Positions 53,523-63,070 of a stretch of 64,000 nucleotides of DNA are shown in pieces; positions within the stretch are counted from its first letter, which is position 1; every line of letters starts with the position of its first letter. The position numbers and the translations under genes were made by a program. The DNA is from Balneolaceae bacterium UBA7797 (lineage in GTDB: Bacteria > Bacteroidota > Rhodothermia > Balneolales > Balneolaceae), in assembly GCA_002480645.1 (NCBI GenBank), contig DLCN01000031.1, positions 1-64,000 on the forward strand, read 5' to 3'. The notes under the pieces are model-generated. The model worked only from the letters and a program-made list of their open reading frames with translations. It made no database searches and had not been told where the DNA came from.

Positions 53523-54899
53523 ATGTTCAAGAAAACGCATCTCTTATCTGTACTAATGTTGGCGTTGTTGGTTGGTGCTTGCTCACAACCTGCAGAAAAG
53601 CCTGCCATTGATAAACTGAAGGATCCATATCAACCTGAATGGACCAAAAGTGCTAATATTTATGAAGTGAATATTCGTCAATACAGCGAAGAAGGTACTT
53701 TTAATGCCTTCCGGGAAGAAATGCCGCGACTGGCTGATATGGGAGTGGATATTCTTTGGTTAATGCCGATCAATCCTATTGGTATGAAGAACCGGAAAGG
53801 AGAGCTGGGCAGTTATTATTCTGTGAGCGATTACAAAGGGATCAACCCGAATTATGGTACGCTGGACGATTTCAAAGCGTTAGTCGCTGAAGCCCATGAG
53901 TTGGGAATGAAAGTGATCATCGACTGGGTACCCAATCACACCGCCTGGGATCATCCTTGGATCACTGAACATCCCGAGTTTTATGCAAAGGACGATGAGG
54001 GAAATATTACCTATGAGGCAGACTGGACCGATATTGCCTTATTGAACTACAATAACAGCAAAGAACTCTGGAGCATGATGACCGATGCCATGGCTTACTG
54101 GGTAGAAGTGGCTGATATTGACGGCTTCCGTGTAGATCATGCCGCTCATGAAATTCCCATGGAATTCTGGAATGAAGCAATTCCTGCTGTGGATGAAAAG
54201 AAGGACGATCTGTTCTGGCTGGCAGAATGGAATGAGAGTAAATTGTATCCCACTTTCGATGCATCGTATGCCTGGGAATATTTTCACCTGTCAACGGAGA
54301 TCGCGAAAGGGGAAAAATCCTTTGTGGATCTTGATGAATATATGGCCCATAGAAATGAGAAATTTCCTGTTACTGCTTATCTGATGTATTTCACCACTAA
54401 TCACGATGAAAATTCATGGAATGGAACTGATCAGGAATTATTCGGCGATAACTTCGAGAATTTCTCTGTATTGGCAGCTACCATGGATGGCATGTTCCTG
54501 GTGTACAGTGGACAGGAAACAGCCATGGATAAGCAGCTGAAATTCTTTGAATCTGATCCTATTGAATGGGATGGCTACGAATACGAAGATTTTTACAGTA
54601 CACTCTATACATTGATCGACGATAATCCGGCTTTATGGAATGGAGCTTATGGCGGAGACTTCAAACGCATTGAATCTCCTGAAGGTACCTTCGCATTTTC
54701 GCGTACCAAGGGTAGTAATGAAGTGATCGTGGCTGTTAATATCTCTGAAGACGACAAAGAAATATCTGTTCCGGTATGGTCTGCCAGTAACTACACAAAA
54801 TTTGGTGTTACTGAAGGGGATTTTAGCACTGATGGCTCCAAGACCTACGATTTCGAATTACCGGCAAACGAGTGGTTCATTTTAACAGCCAATAATTAA
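53523..54899 (+). CDS. GH13 alpha-amylase lipoprotein, compact form
   Basis: A 458-residue lipoprotein (signal LLSVLMLALLVGAC). It is essentially a bare GH13 barrel with a short C-terminal beta domain. Key residues are in IDGFRVDHAAHEIP (Asp, about 200), FWLAEWNESKLYP (Glu, about 233) and FTTNHDENSWNGT (Asp, about 294), with IDWVPNHTAWDHPW as the first conserved region. It probably trims malto-oligosaccharides after uptake. The gene is 10 bases after the previous stop and 28 bases before the MFS gene. Confidence 0.92.
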   Translation: MFKKTHLLSVLMLALLVGACSQPAEKPAIDKLKDPYQPEWTKSANIYEVNIRQYSEEGTFNAFREEMPRLADMGVDILWLMPINPIGMKNRKGELGSYYSVSDYKGINPNYGTLDDFKALVAEAHELGMKVIIDWVPNHTAWDHPWITEHPEFYAKDDEGNITYEADWTDIALLNYNNSKELWSMMTDAMAYWVEVADIDGFRVDHAAHEIPMEFWNEAIPAVDEKKDDLFWLAEWNESKLYPTFDASYAWEYFHLSTEIAKGEKSFVDLDEYMAHRNEKFPVTAYLMYFTTNHDENSWNGTDQELFGDNFENFSVLAATMDGMFLVYSGQETAMDKQLKFFESDPIEWDGYEYEDFYSTLYTLIDDNPALWNGAYGGDFKRIESPEGTFAFSRTKGSNEVIVAVNISEDDKEISVPVWSASNYTKFGVTEGDFSTDGSKTYDFELPANEWFILTANN

Positions 54900-54927
54900 T
54901 ATATCTATAACCTAACCAACCGGGAAA

Positions 54928-56286
54928 ATGGCGGATAAAAAGATTTCTAAACCAAAACTCTCAAAATTTGAGATTTGGAGTATGAGTATGGGATTCCTTG
55001 GAATCCAGATGGGATTTGCACTGCAAAATGCCAATGCAAGCCGGATCCTTCAAACCTTCGGGGCCGATGTTGAACATCTTTCCTGGTTTTGGTTGGTCGC
55101 CCCGATAACGGGTATGATCGTTCAACCAATTATCGGGCATTACAGTGATAATACATGGACCCGGTTGGGGCGTCGCCGTCCGTTCTTTCTGGCTGGGGCT
55201 ATACTCGCCAGTTTAGGCTTAATCCTGATGCCGAATGCAGGCATGTTTGCGGCCTTTTTACCGGCACTTTGGGTTGGTGCCGGAATGCTGATGATCATGG
55301 ATGCTTCTTTCAATATTGCGATGGAGCCGTTCAGAGCGTTGGTTGCGGATAAACTACCAAGTGAACAACGTACCGAAGGATTCTCAGTTCAAACTATTCT
55401 TATCGGTTTTGGAGCTGTTATCGGTTCATTTTTACCCTATGCTTTTACCAATTGGTTTGGGTTGGGCGGAGAAACGGCAGAAGGGGAAATTCCACTGGCA
55501 TTGATCGTTTCATTCGTTCTGGGTGCCGTAATTCTGATCGGAACTATCTTATGGACCGTTACAACCACTAAAGAATATTCCCCTGAAGAACTTGAGAAAT
55601 TTGATGATCACGTGGAAGATACTGAGGAAGAAAAAGCCAGTCTTTCAGATATTTTCAAGGATTTTGCCAACATGCCAAAGACCATGCGTCAACTTGGACT
55701 GGTTCAATTCTTTTCCTGGTTTGGACTTTTCTCGATGTGGGTTTTTACTACTCCGGCAATTGCAGAAAGCGTATTTGGTGTAGAACCGGGGGACACTTCT
55801 TCCTTATTATTCAATGAAGCAGGAGATTGGGTAGGAGTGATCTTTGCCGTATATAATGCTGTTTCTGCATTTTTTGCCTTCTTTCTACCAAAGATCGCTA
55901 AGAAGATCGGCCGTAAAAAAACACATGCCTATTCATTGATCGTGGGCGGTCTCGGACTTATTTCGTTCTTATTCATTAAAAACCAGTATCTCCTCATTTT
56001 ATCAATGGTAGGCGTAGGAATTGCCTGGGCGAGTATTCTTGCTATGCCGTATGCCATTCTTGCCGGTTCAATTCCCGCAAAAAAAATGGGTGTGTACATG
56101 GGTATCTTCAATTTCTTCATCACATTTCCTCAGATCGTGAACGGTGTATTCGGTGGGCCTATCGTGAAGTATCTGTATGGTGGTCATGCAGTATATGCGT
56201 TAGTAACTGCGGGTGTTTTCTTCCTGTTTGGTGCCCTGGCCGTGATGCGGGTTGATGATGTGGATGAAGTGGTAAAGGAAGCCTGA
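54928..56286 (+). CDS. SLC45-like MFS sugar transporter
   Basis: A 452-residue inner-membrane transporter with 12 predicted helices. The motif HYSDNTWTRLGRRRPFFLAG in the first cytoplasmic loop is characteristic of SLC45/sucrose-maltose-type MFS carriers. A large acidic central loop (SPEELEKFDDHVEDTEEEKA) separates the halves. Its position amid amylase genes points to maltose or short maltodextrins as cargo. Proton coupling is typical of the family. Confidence 0.9.
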   Translation: MADKKISKPKLSKFEIWSMSMGFLGIQMGFALQNANASRILQTFGADVEHLSWFWLVAPITGMIVQPIIGHYSDNTWTRLGRRRPFFLAGAILASLGLILMPNAGMFAAFLPALWVGAGMLMIMDASFNIAMEPFRALVADKLPSEQRTEGFSVQTILIGFGAVIGSFLPYAFTNWFGLGGETAEGEIPLALIVSFVLGAVILIGTILWTVTTTKEYSPEELEKFDDHVEDTEEEKASLSDIFKDFANMPKTMRQLGLVQFFSWFGLFSMWVFTTPAIAESVFGVEPGDTSSLLFNEAGDWVGVIFAVYNAVSAFFAFFLPKIAKKIGRKKTHAYSLIVGGLGLISFLFIKNQYLLILSMVGVGIAWASILAMPYAILAGSIPAKKMGVYMGIFNFFITFPQIVNGVFGGPIVKYLYGGHAVYALVTAGVFFLFGALAVMRVDDVDEVVKEA

Positions 56287-56323
56287 CCAGATTTTAATAT
56301 TTAATTACTAAATCCTTTCTCTA

Positions 56324-58609
56324 ATGAAAAGAATGCTCTCAGTGGTTATCACATTCATGGTGGTAACCACCATGAACTCACTATATGCCGGTATCATGGA
56401 AATTCAATCTGCGTTCATTACCAGCGACACTACCATCGTGGTTACCTTTACTGGTGGAATGGATGTGAATGAGCTCACTGTTACCTTAGACGGGCAAAAT
56501 ATCTCCGGATTGGGGATCGATGTTGAGAATTCGGAGACATTGATCATCACCACTAATGAGCCTATGGATCTCACCTCGAAAACCGTAGTTACGGTGAGCG
56601 GTGTTGAAGTAACAGCGAAACCCCACTGGAAAGCAATAGATACGTATTTTAGCTATGATGGGGAACTTGGAGCGATCTATTCAAAACAAGCAACGGAGTT
56701 TAAACTATGGGCTCCTTTAGCTACCGAGGTTGTATTACAACTCTTTGAAGATGGTGAAGCAAAAGAACCCTCGGATTCAGTAGAACTGACCAAAGGGAAA
56801 AAAGGCGTTTGGTCTGCGAAGGTAATGGGGGATCAATGGGGTGTTTTTTATAATTATCTGGTAACTAATTTCGGAGAAACAAAAGAAGTCCTCGACCCAT
56901 ACGCAAAATCGATGGCGGTGACCACCGATGATCAAAGCACCATGGGTAAAGGAGCGGTTGTAGACCCAAAGTTAATTGGGCCGGATCTTGAGTATGCAAC
57001 CATCAAAGGATTTGATAAACGTGAAGATGCCATCATCTGGGAGATCCATGTGAGGGATTTTACCTCCGATCCTGATCTTGAAACAGATGCTCAATTTGGT
57101 ACTTACGAAGCATTTACCGAAAAAGTGGACTACATCAAAGATCTTGGTGTAACCCATGTTCAGTTGCTACCAGTTTTAAGTTACAGATGGGGAAATGAAC
57201 TGGATAACGGTGTTCGAATGGATGAATACAAAGTCGGAACCAATTACAACTGGGGATATGATCCACATAATTATTTCTCGGTGGAAGGAATGTATTCAAC
57301 AGATCCAACCGATCCTGCACTCCGAATCAAAGAGTTAAAAGACCTTATCCGGTCAGTGCATGAACAAGGCATGGGAGTTACGCTCGATGTGGTATACAAT
57401 CATACTGCCAGTGTCGCATTATTCGAAGATATTGTTCCGGGCTACTATCACTTTATGGATGCGGCAGGAAATCCAAAATCCAGCTATGGCGGTGGAAGGT
57501 TGGGATCAACACATGCAATGACCCGAAAACTAATTGTCGATTCCATTGTTTACTGGACCAAATATTTCAAAGTAGATGGTTTTCGGTACGATCTGATGGG
57601 AGATCTGGATGGGGAAACAGTTCAGCTGGCTTATGATGAAGCCGTAAAATTAAATCCAAAACTCATAAAAGTAGGAGAGGGTTGGAGAACCTATGCCGGT
57701 GATGATGGAGATAATGTGACACCGGCAGATCAGGATTGGATGGGACAGACAGAAGCGGTGGCTAGTTTCTCTGATGAGATGCGAAATGAGATCAAATCGG
57801 GGTACGGATCGGAAGGTGAAGCCAGATTCATCACCGGTGGGGCACGCGATATTCAAACCATTTATAATCAGGTGATCGCTAAACCATCTAACATGACAGA
57901 AGATGATCCCGGTGATGTACTTCAATACATAGCTGCTCATGATAATCTTACCCTGCATGATGTGATCGCTTACTCTGCAGATCTGGATCCCGCTACAAAA
58001 GAAAATGAGATCCAGAAAAGGATCCGGTTGGGTAATGCCATTATTCTCACAAGTCAGGGGATCGCTTTCATTCACGCCGGTCAGGAATACGGGCGCACCA
58101 AGCAATGGCTCTCGGATGAGATTCCGGAAAGTGATTTTACTTTTGTAGAAGGATTTGAACACCCTTATTTCATAGAAAACAGTTTTAATTCTTCAGATGC
58201 GGTTAATTATTTCGACTGGGATAAAGTGACCGATAAAGGCGTTCAGCAACAAACCATGGAATTCACCAAAGGGTTGATCGCATTGCGTAAGTCATCGGAT
58301 GCCTTCCGACTCGGAACAGAAAATCTGATTGCCGGCAATGTTCAAAAGATCGAAAGTGAAGATATTGCCGATACCGATCTTGTACTGGCTTTCAGTACCA
58401 CTTCAACTTCGGGAGAAACCTTTTATGTATTTGTGAATGCAGATTCAAAAAGCAGAAAGATCAGCCTTCCATTTGATCTGAGAAAAGGGGAGGTACTGGT
58501 TGATGGCCAAAAAGCAGGTACAACACGCATCAGAAAACCGGAAGGAGTGAAAGTAACTAAGAAGGCGGTAACTCTGGATCCTTTAACGGTAACAGTGATC
58601 AGAAAATAA
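56324..58609 (+). CDS. pulA: Type I pullulanase
   Basis: A 761-residue GH13 debranching enzyme that cleaves alpha-1,6 links. It has a signal peptide (RMLSVVITFMVVTTMNSLYA), a pullulanase-associated N-terminal beta domain and a CBM48 module (TEFKLWAPLATEVVLQLFED). The type I pullulanase signature YNWGYDP is at about 309. Catalytic residues lie in GFRYDLMGDLDGE (Asp, about 420), KVGEGW (Glu, about 451) and AAHDNLTLHD (Asp, about 539). It is probably periplasmic, as it has no lipobox or T9SS tail, and it is the last gene of the locus. Confidence 0.95.
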   Translation: MKRMLSVVITFMVVTTMNSLYAGIMEIQSAFITSDTTIVVTFTGGMDVNELTVTLDGQNISGLGIDVENSETLIITTNEPMDLTSKTVVTVSGVEVTAKPHWKAIDTYFSYDGELGAIYSKQATEFKLWAPLATEVVLQLFEDGEAKEPSDSVELTKGKKGVWSAKVMGDQWGVFYNYLVTNFGETKEVLDPYAKSMAVTTDDQSTMGKGAVVDPKLIGPDLEYATIKGFDKREDAIIWEIHVRDFTSDPDLETDAQFGTYEAFTEKVDYIKDLGVTHVQLLPVLSYRWGNELDNGVRMDEYKVGTNYNWGYDPHNYFSVEGMYSTDPTDPALRIKELKDLIRSVHEQGMGVTLDVVYNHTASVALFEDIVPGYYHFMDAAGNPKSSYGGGRLGSTHAMTRKLIVDSIVYWTKYFKVDGFRYDLMGDLDGETVQLAYDEAVKLNPKLIKVGEGWRTYAGDDGDNVTPADQDWMGQTEAVASFSDEMRNEIKSGYGSEGEARFITGGARDIQTIYNQVIAKPSNMTEDDPGDVLQYIAAHDNLTLHDVIAYSADLDPATKENEIQKRIRLGNAIILTSQGIAFIHAGQEYGRTKQWLSDEIPESDFTFVEGFEHPYFIENSFNSSDAVNYFDWDKVTDKGVQQQTMEFTKGLIALRKSSDAFRLGTENLIAGNVQKIESEDIADTDLVLAFSTTSTSGETFYVFVNADSKSRKISLPFDLRKGEVLVDGQKAGTTRIRKPEGVKVTKKAVTLDPLTVTVIRK

Positions 58610-58689
58610 CCAATTGTTAGATAGCACAGATCATTTTTATCGATCAAAATTACTTCAAAAAGGCCTGATAACTTTCGTACTTTTGCGGC

Positions 58690-59214
58690 ATGAGATTAGA
58701 TAATAAATATTTCGTGCCCTTTATGGCCGCTGGTGCGGTCATTACGATGATCTTTATCGTGTATTCGTCCTTTGTGTTTAAAAAACAGCAAAGTGACCGT
58801 TTTGAGAAGAATGCACGAATGAGCACCGACCTGTTAACAAAGGCACATCCGTACATTTCTAACACAGATAGCCTCACTCTTGGTGAGTTAGAAGGGAAAG
58901 ATGTTATCGTTTTATTCTGGGCAACCTGGTCGGAAAAATCGGCACTTATGATGGATCAATTGGAATTGATCTTAAGCTCCGAACCGGATGTAACAGTTGT
59001 GGGAGCATTGGTGAAAGATGCCACAGACACGGCCGAACCGGTGTTATCTGATCATCCTTTTCTTTATATCGACGGGACGGTTTTATTCAATGACCTGAAA
59101 GTACCCGGGATCCCTTCTCTGCTAATTCTGGATACGAAGGGAAAGGTGATCACAACCCACATTGGTTATCAGGAAGATATTCGTGAAAGTATCCTGGATA
59201 TTTTACGAAAATGA
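58690..59214 (+). CDS. TlpA-like thioredoxin-fold protein lacking both active-site cysteines
   Basis: A 174-residue membrane-anchored protein (one N-terminal helix, about 9-31) with an extracytoplasmic thioredoxin fold. The strand and active-site loop read VIVLFWATWSEKSALMMDQL, where TlpA/ResA proteins have W-C-x-x-C; here both Cys are Ser (SEKS). The cis-Pro loop is kept (VPGIPSLLILDTKGKV). It is therefore unlikely to be a thiol-disulfide oxidoreductase. Its stop overlaps the next start by four bases (ATGA). Confidence 0.8.
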   Translation: MRLDNKYFVPFMAAGAVITMIFIVYSSFVFKKQQSDRFEKNARMSTDLLTKAHPYISNTDSLTLGELEGKDVIVLFWATWSEKSALMMDQLELILSSEPDVTVVGALVKDATDTAEPVLSDHPFLYIDGTVLFNDLKVPGIPSLLILDTKGKVITTHIGYQEDIRESILDILRK

Positions 59215-60056
59215 GTGCTTTGATCATCTATAATGGTGAGATCATTAATGATTCTGAACTGAATCTGTCTCCCTCAAATCGGGGTTTTTTATATGGTGAT
59301 GGATGTTTTGCGACATTTCGAAATTATCAGTCTCAGTTCCTGCATCTTGATTATCATCTGGATAAACTGAACGCAGCATTAGCATATTTAAACATCGACC
59401 TGAAATTTGAGGCAGAAGTTTTCAGGAGTCTTCTCACAGAATATCTGAGTATGAACGATCATATTGATTCTGACTCTGTTGTCCGAATACAGTGCTGGAG
59501 AGAAGGCGAAAGAGGATATCAAACCGATTCAGTGAAAGGAAACTGGATCGTTCGTTCCACTCCGATACCTGATATTTCCCCTACCTGTGAACTGAAAGTT
59601 GCAGAAAGCAGAGCCATTCCGGAGGCAGCTCTAACCCGTAAATTCAAATTGTCAAACGGGCTCAATTTTATAAATGCCGCGAGGGAAGTTAACCGGTCAG
59701 GAGCAGATGATGCAGTGCTGCTAACGATGGATGATCATGTGAGTGAAACTACTATAGCTAATCTGTTCTGGATAAAAGACGGAATTTTTTACACCCCTTC
59801 GCTCAACTCTGACATTTATCCCGGAGTTACCCGGCAGATCGTGATCGATCTGATCGCCCGCTCCGAATATGTGTTATTGGAAAGTAAGTTCGGATTAGAA
59901 TCACTGCTACAAAGTGAAGCCGTTTTCAGTACTAATTCTGTTCGGGAGATCAGAATAGTACATAGCATTAACGACACTGTTTTTGAAACTGATCACGAAA
60001 TGATCATTGAACTGAGATCAATGTTTGATCATTATAAAGCAGAGCATTTGAAGTAA
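59211..60056 (+). CDS. Aminotransferase class IV, probable aminodeoxychorismate lyase
   Basis: A 281-residue PLP enzyme of fold type IV. The N-terminal IIYNGEIINDSELNLSPSNR and GFLYGDGCFATFR are typical. The PLP lysine is in TRKFKLSNGLNFINAAREV, and VSETTIANLFWIKDG with PGVTRQIVIDL forms the cofactor-phosphate region. It could be PabC (4-amino-4-deoxychorismate lyase), D-amino-acid or branched-chain aminotransferase; the overlap with folC favours PabC. Confidence 0.82.
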   Translation: MSALIIYNGEIINDSELNLSPSNRGFLYGDGCFATFRNYQSQFLHLDYHLDKLNAALAYLNIDLKFEAEVFRSLLTEYLSMNDHIDSDSVVRIQCWREGERGYQTDSVKGNWIVRSTPIPDISPTCELKVAESRAIPEAALTRKFKLSNGLNFINAAREVNRSGADDAVLLTMDDHVSETTIANLFWIKDGIFYTPSLNSDIYPGVTRQIVIDLIARSEYVLLESKFGLESLLQSEAVFSTNSVREIRIVHSINDTVFETDHEMIIELRSMFDHYKAEHLK

Positions 60057-61294
60057 TGGGTAATTTCGGCTCCATCGAGGCGGTCTGGCACTACCTGGAT
60101 AATATCCCCATGTTTTCAAAGGTGGGGGCGAAAGCAGGTAACTTCAGTCTGGATAACATCCGGATGTTTTGTGAAGCAATGGGGGATCCTCAGCAAAACT
60201 TTAGCTCCATTCATGTAGCCGGAACTAATGGAAAAGGTACCACCTGTTTTTTGTTAGAAGGGGTGTATAAACAAGGTGGATATAAGACAGGTACTTTTAT
60301 TTCTCCGCACCTTCTTCGATATAATGAACGATTCAGGATCAACGGAAAAGACGCCGAGGACGAAGATATTTTGCGATTTTTTCAGACGAATGAGTCACTT
60401 CTGGATAAGATCCCTTTGAGTTATTTCGAGATCTCAACAGCGCTTGCTTTCTGGTTGTTCGCTGAAAATGAAGTAGATATTGCCATAATTGAAACTGGTT
60501 TAGGTGGTCGGTTAGATGCAACGAATATCATCGAACCGGAGTGCTCGGTGATTACGAGTATAGGAATGGACCACACGGACATTCTGGGTAACACCATAGA
60601 ACAGATCTGTAGAGAAAAAGCAGGAATCATCAAAAGAGTTACTCCCATTGTATATGGTGACCTACCTGAATCCTGTGAGCAGATCATTCTGAAAACGGCA
60701 GAGAGTCGGAATTCAAAGGTGTATTCAGCTCAGGCATTATCACCAAAATGGAATGAAGGGAAGGTTCAATTAGCAGGATTCGATTTTACTTTTGATACCC
60801 ATCTTGCCGAACCCATAAACCGATGGAATATCGCTATGGTTGCTCAGGTAGTTAAGTTATTACAAGCTGAGTTTGAACTCCCTGAATCAACTCTTAAACA
60901 GGGCATTGAATCCATACAACGGGTTCCTGGTAGATTTGAAAAATTGCGTAGCGACAGGGAGTGGTACTTTTCAGGCTCTCATAATTTGCAGGCTCTTGCA
61001 TCACTTAAAGAGGGCTTAGATCTTATTAAATCACAACATAGAGTAGTTGTATTCAGCATAATGCGGGATAAGATCAGTGACGAAGTTCTGACGTTCTTCT
61101 CCTCGTTCGATCAACGGTACTATTATGAGATGGATAACGACAGAGCCGCTGGCTATGATGAAATTTCCGGGTATTTGGAAGTGCAGAAAATGGATGAATT
61201 CAATCATTCTGTGATTTTAAATGAATTGAAAGCATCGTTAGTAATTTTTACCGGAAGTTTTTACTTTTACCCCATAGTAAAGCAGTGGTCATAA
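60056..61294 (+). CDS. folC: Folylpolyglutamate synthase/dihydrofolate synthase
   Basis: A 412-residue Mur-ligase-like FolC that adds glutamate to folates. The P-loop is HVAGTNGKGTTCFLLEG, followed by FISPHLLRYNERFRINGKDA, the ETGLGGRLDATN segment and SIGMDHTDILGNT. The C-terminal domain contains VPGRFEKL and FSGSHNLQALASL; FSGSHN stands where most homologues have a DGAHN-type motif. It overlaps the aminotransferase stop by one base (TAATG), suggesting a short folate operon. Confidence 0.93.
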   Translation: MGNFGSIEAVWHYLDNIPMFSKVGAKAGNFSLDNIRMFCEAMGDPQQNFSSIHVAGTNGKGTTCFLLEGVYKQGGYKTGTFISPHLLRYNERFRINGKDAEDEDILRFFQTNESLLDKIPLSYFEISTALAFWLFAENEVDIAIIETGLGGRLDATNIIEPECSVITSIGMDHTDILGNTIEQICREKAGIIKRVTPIVYGDLPESCEQIILKTAESRNSKVYSAQALSPKWNEGKVQLAGFDFTFDTHLAEPINRWNIAMVAQVVKLLQAEFELPESTLKQGIESIQRVPGRFEKLRSDREWYFSGSHNLQALASLKEGLDLIKSQHRVVVFSIMRDKISDEVLTFFSSFDQRYYYEMDNDRAAGYDEISGYLEVQKMDEFNHSVILNELKASLVIFTGSFYFYPIVKQWS

Positions 61295-61433
61295 TAAACG
61301 GACAATCATTTAAGACCGCTATCTCATTTTCCTTACCTGATTGAGTGCTTTTCCAGTTATCCCGACAATAAGATAATTCAGCATTCACCCCAAAATTCAG
61401 TAAGAACAATTTTTGCATTAGCATTTAATATAT

Positions 61434-63014
61434 ATGTCAGATAATCAGACAGACGGTATTTCAGCTGGGGAGCTGGAATCACTAGAAACAAAGAAATTAC
61501 ATGAACTTCAGGTACTGGCAAAGTCAGTCGGAGTTCGAAGAGTTACCGGAGTACGTAAAAAGGAATTGATCGAAAAGATCCGGGAGCAGGCAAATCAGGC
61601 TTCTCTACCCATTCCGGGAACTACCAGACCTTCAGAAAAGAAAGAAAAGAAGGAAGAAACCCCGACCGATAATCAGGCTTTATCTTCATCGTATGGGGAT
61701 CATTCTCACATTGTTTCTTATAAGAACAATAAGGATGAGGAAGAAGAAAAAAAGAAGCAGCAGAATAAGAACAAGCGTCAGAACAATAACCGGAATAATA
61801 ACAACCGGAATAACCGTAAGAAGCATGAACATGATCAGCTTCCGGTTTCAGATGCGCCTACTCTGGCTGAACGTTTGGAAGAAATTGAAGGTCAACTCGG
61901 ACCGTATCTGATCAATGAGGGTACACTGGAAATACTGCCCGATGGCTATGGTTTCCTTCGGTCTGTGAACTATAATTATAAAGCTAGTCCGGATGATATC
62001 TATGTGAGTCCTTCACAGATCAAGCGATTTCGATTACGTCAGGGTGATTGTGTGATCGGCATCATTCGTCCGCCAAAAGTGGGTGAGCGTTACTTCGCTC
62101 TTTTAAGGGTAGAGGGAGTTAACGGACGCATTCCAAAAGATATGGACAACCGGGGAGAATTTGAGGATCTATTGCCCATCCACCCGGATAAACGATTTGA
62201 ACTTGAGTATTCCGCTAGTGAATACACCACCCGCTTTATCGATCTGTTTGCACCGCTAGGGAAAGGTCAGCGTAGTTTGATCGTGGCTCAGCCGAAAACG
62301 GGTAAAACTACCATCCTGAGAAATATTGCGAATGCAGTTTCTGAAAATCATCCGGAAGCCAAGATCCTGATCTTACTGGTGGATGAACGCCCGGAAGAAG
62401 TTACCGAAATGGAGCGCACAGTGAAGGGCGCTGAGGTTGTTGCTTCCACTTTTGATGAGAAACCGGAAAATCATATCGGACTTTCTGAGATCGTTTTCGA
62501 AAAAGCAAAACGGTTGGTTGAAAGCGGGCACGATGTGTTGTTACTCCTCGATTCGATCACTCGTTTAGCACGGGCATATAACGTAGGTGCCGGCAACAAA
62601 GGCCGTACAATGACGGGAGGGGTTGATTCTGAAGCGTTGAAAGTGCCGCGTCAGTTATTCAGTTCTGCCCGAAATATTGAAGGTGGAGGCTCATTGACTA
62701 TAGTTGCCACAGCCCTGGTTGATACCGGATCCAGAATGGATGATGTGATCTTTGAGGAATTCAAAGGTACCGGTAACAGTGAGATCGTACTGGACCGACG
62801 GATCTCCGATCGCAGACTTTATCCTGCAATTGATATCTTCAGAAGCGGAACCCGTCGTGAAGAATTGCTGGTTGGTGAAGAAGAACGTGAAAAAGTAGTA
62901 CTGTTACGTCGTTATCTGACGAACATGAACTCTTTTGAGGCTATGGAATTTCTGCTCGAGAAGATCAAAGGCACCAGAAGTAACCGTGAATTCCTGGTTT
63001 CTATGAATAAATAG
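61434..63014 (+). CDS. rho: Transcription termination factor Rho with disordered insert
   Basis: A 526-residue RNA helicase that terminates transcription. The Rho N domain is at about 12-45 (LETKKLHELQVLAKSVGVRR). A low-complexity insert of Lys, Asn, Arg and Glu follows at about 60-140 (KRQNNNRNNNNRNNRKKHEH). The cold-shock-like RNA-binding domain begins near 160 (GTLEILPDGYGFLRSVNYNY). The ATPase has Walker A VAQPKTGKTTILRNIANAV, Walker B VLLLLDSITRLARAYN and the GGVDSEALKVPRQLFSSARN region. It is a single gene with a hairpin terminator. Confidence 0.96.
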   Translation: MSDNQTDGISAGELESLETKKLHELQVLAKSVGVRRVTGVRKKELIEKIREQANQASLPIPGTTRPSEKKEKKEETPTDNQALSSSYGDHSHIVSYKNNKDEEEEKKKQQNKNKRQNNNRNNNNRNNRKKHEHDQLPVSDAPTLAERLEEIEGQLGPYLINEGTLEILPDGYGFLRSVNYNYKASPDDIYVSPSQIKRFRLRQGDCVIGIIRPPKVGERYFALLRVEGVNGRIPKDMDNRGEFEDLLPIHPDKRFELEYSASEYTTRFIDLFAPLGKGQRSLIVAQPKTGKTTILRNIANAVSENHPEAKILILLVDERPEEVTEMERTVKGAEVVASTFDEKPENHIGLSEIVFEKAKRLVESGHDVLLLLDSITRLARAYNVGAGNKGRTMTGGVDSEALKVPRQLFSSARNIEGGGSLTIVATALVDTGSRMDDVIFEEFKGTGNSEIVLDRRISDRRLYPAIDIFRSGTRREELLVGEEEREKVVLLRRYLTNMNSFEAMEFLLEKIKGTRSNREFLVSMNK

Positions 63015-63040
63015 AGCGGATTCAGGTACGGTAAGTTTTA

Positions 63041-63070
63041 AAAGCCCGGGTTATAATCCAGGCTTTTTTT
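63041..63070. terminator. Terminator between rho and the metallophosphoesterase gene
   Basis: AAAGCCCGGG, loop TTATAA, TCCAGGCTTT, then a T run. The stem has one C/A mismatch and one G-U. It lies between convergent genes and may serve both. Confidence 0.75.

Noticed and set aside
57650..58162. A 170-codon frame opposite pulA
   Set aside because: Antisense shadow of the pullulanase catalytic domain without recognisable content.
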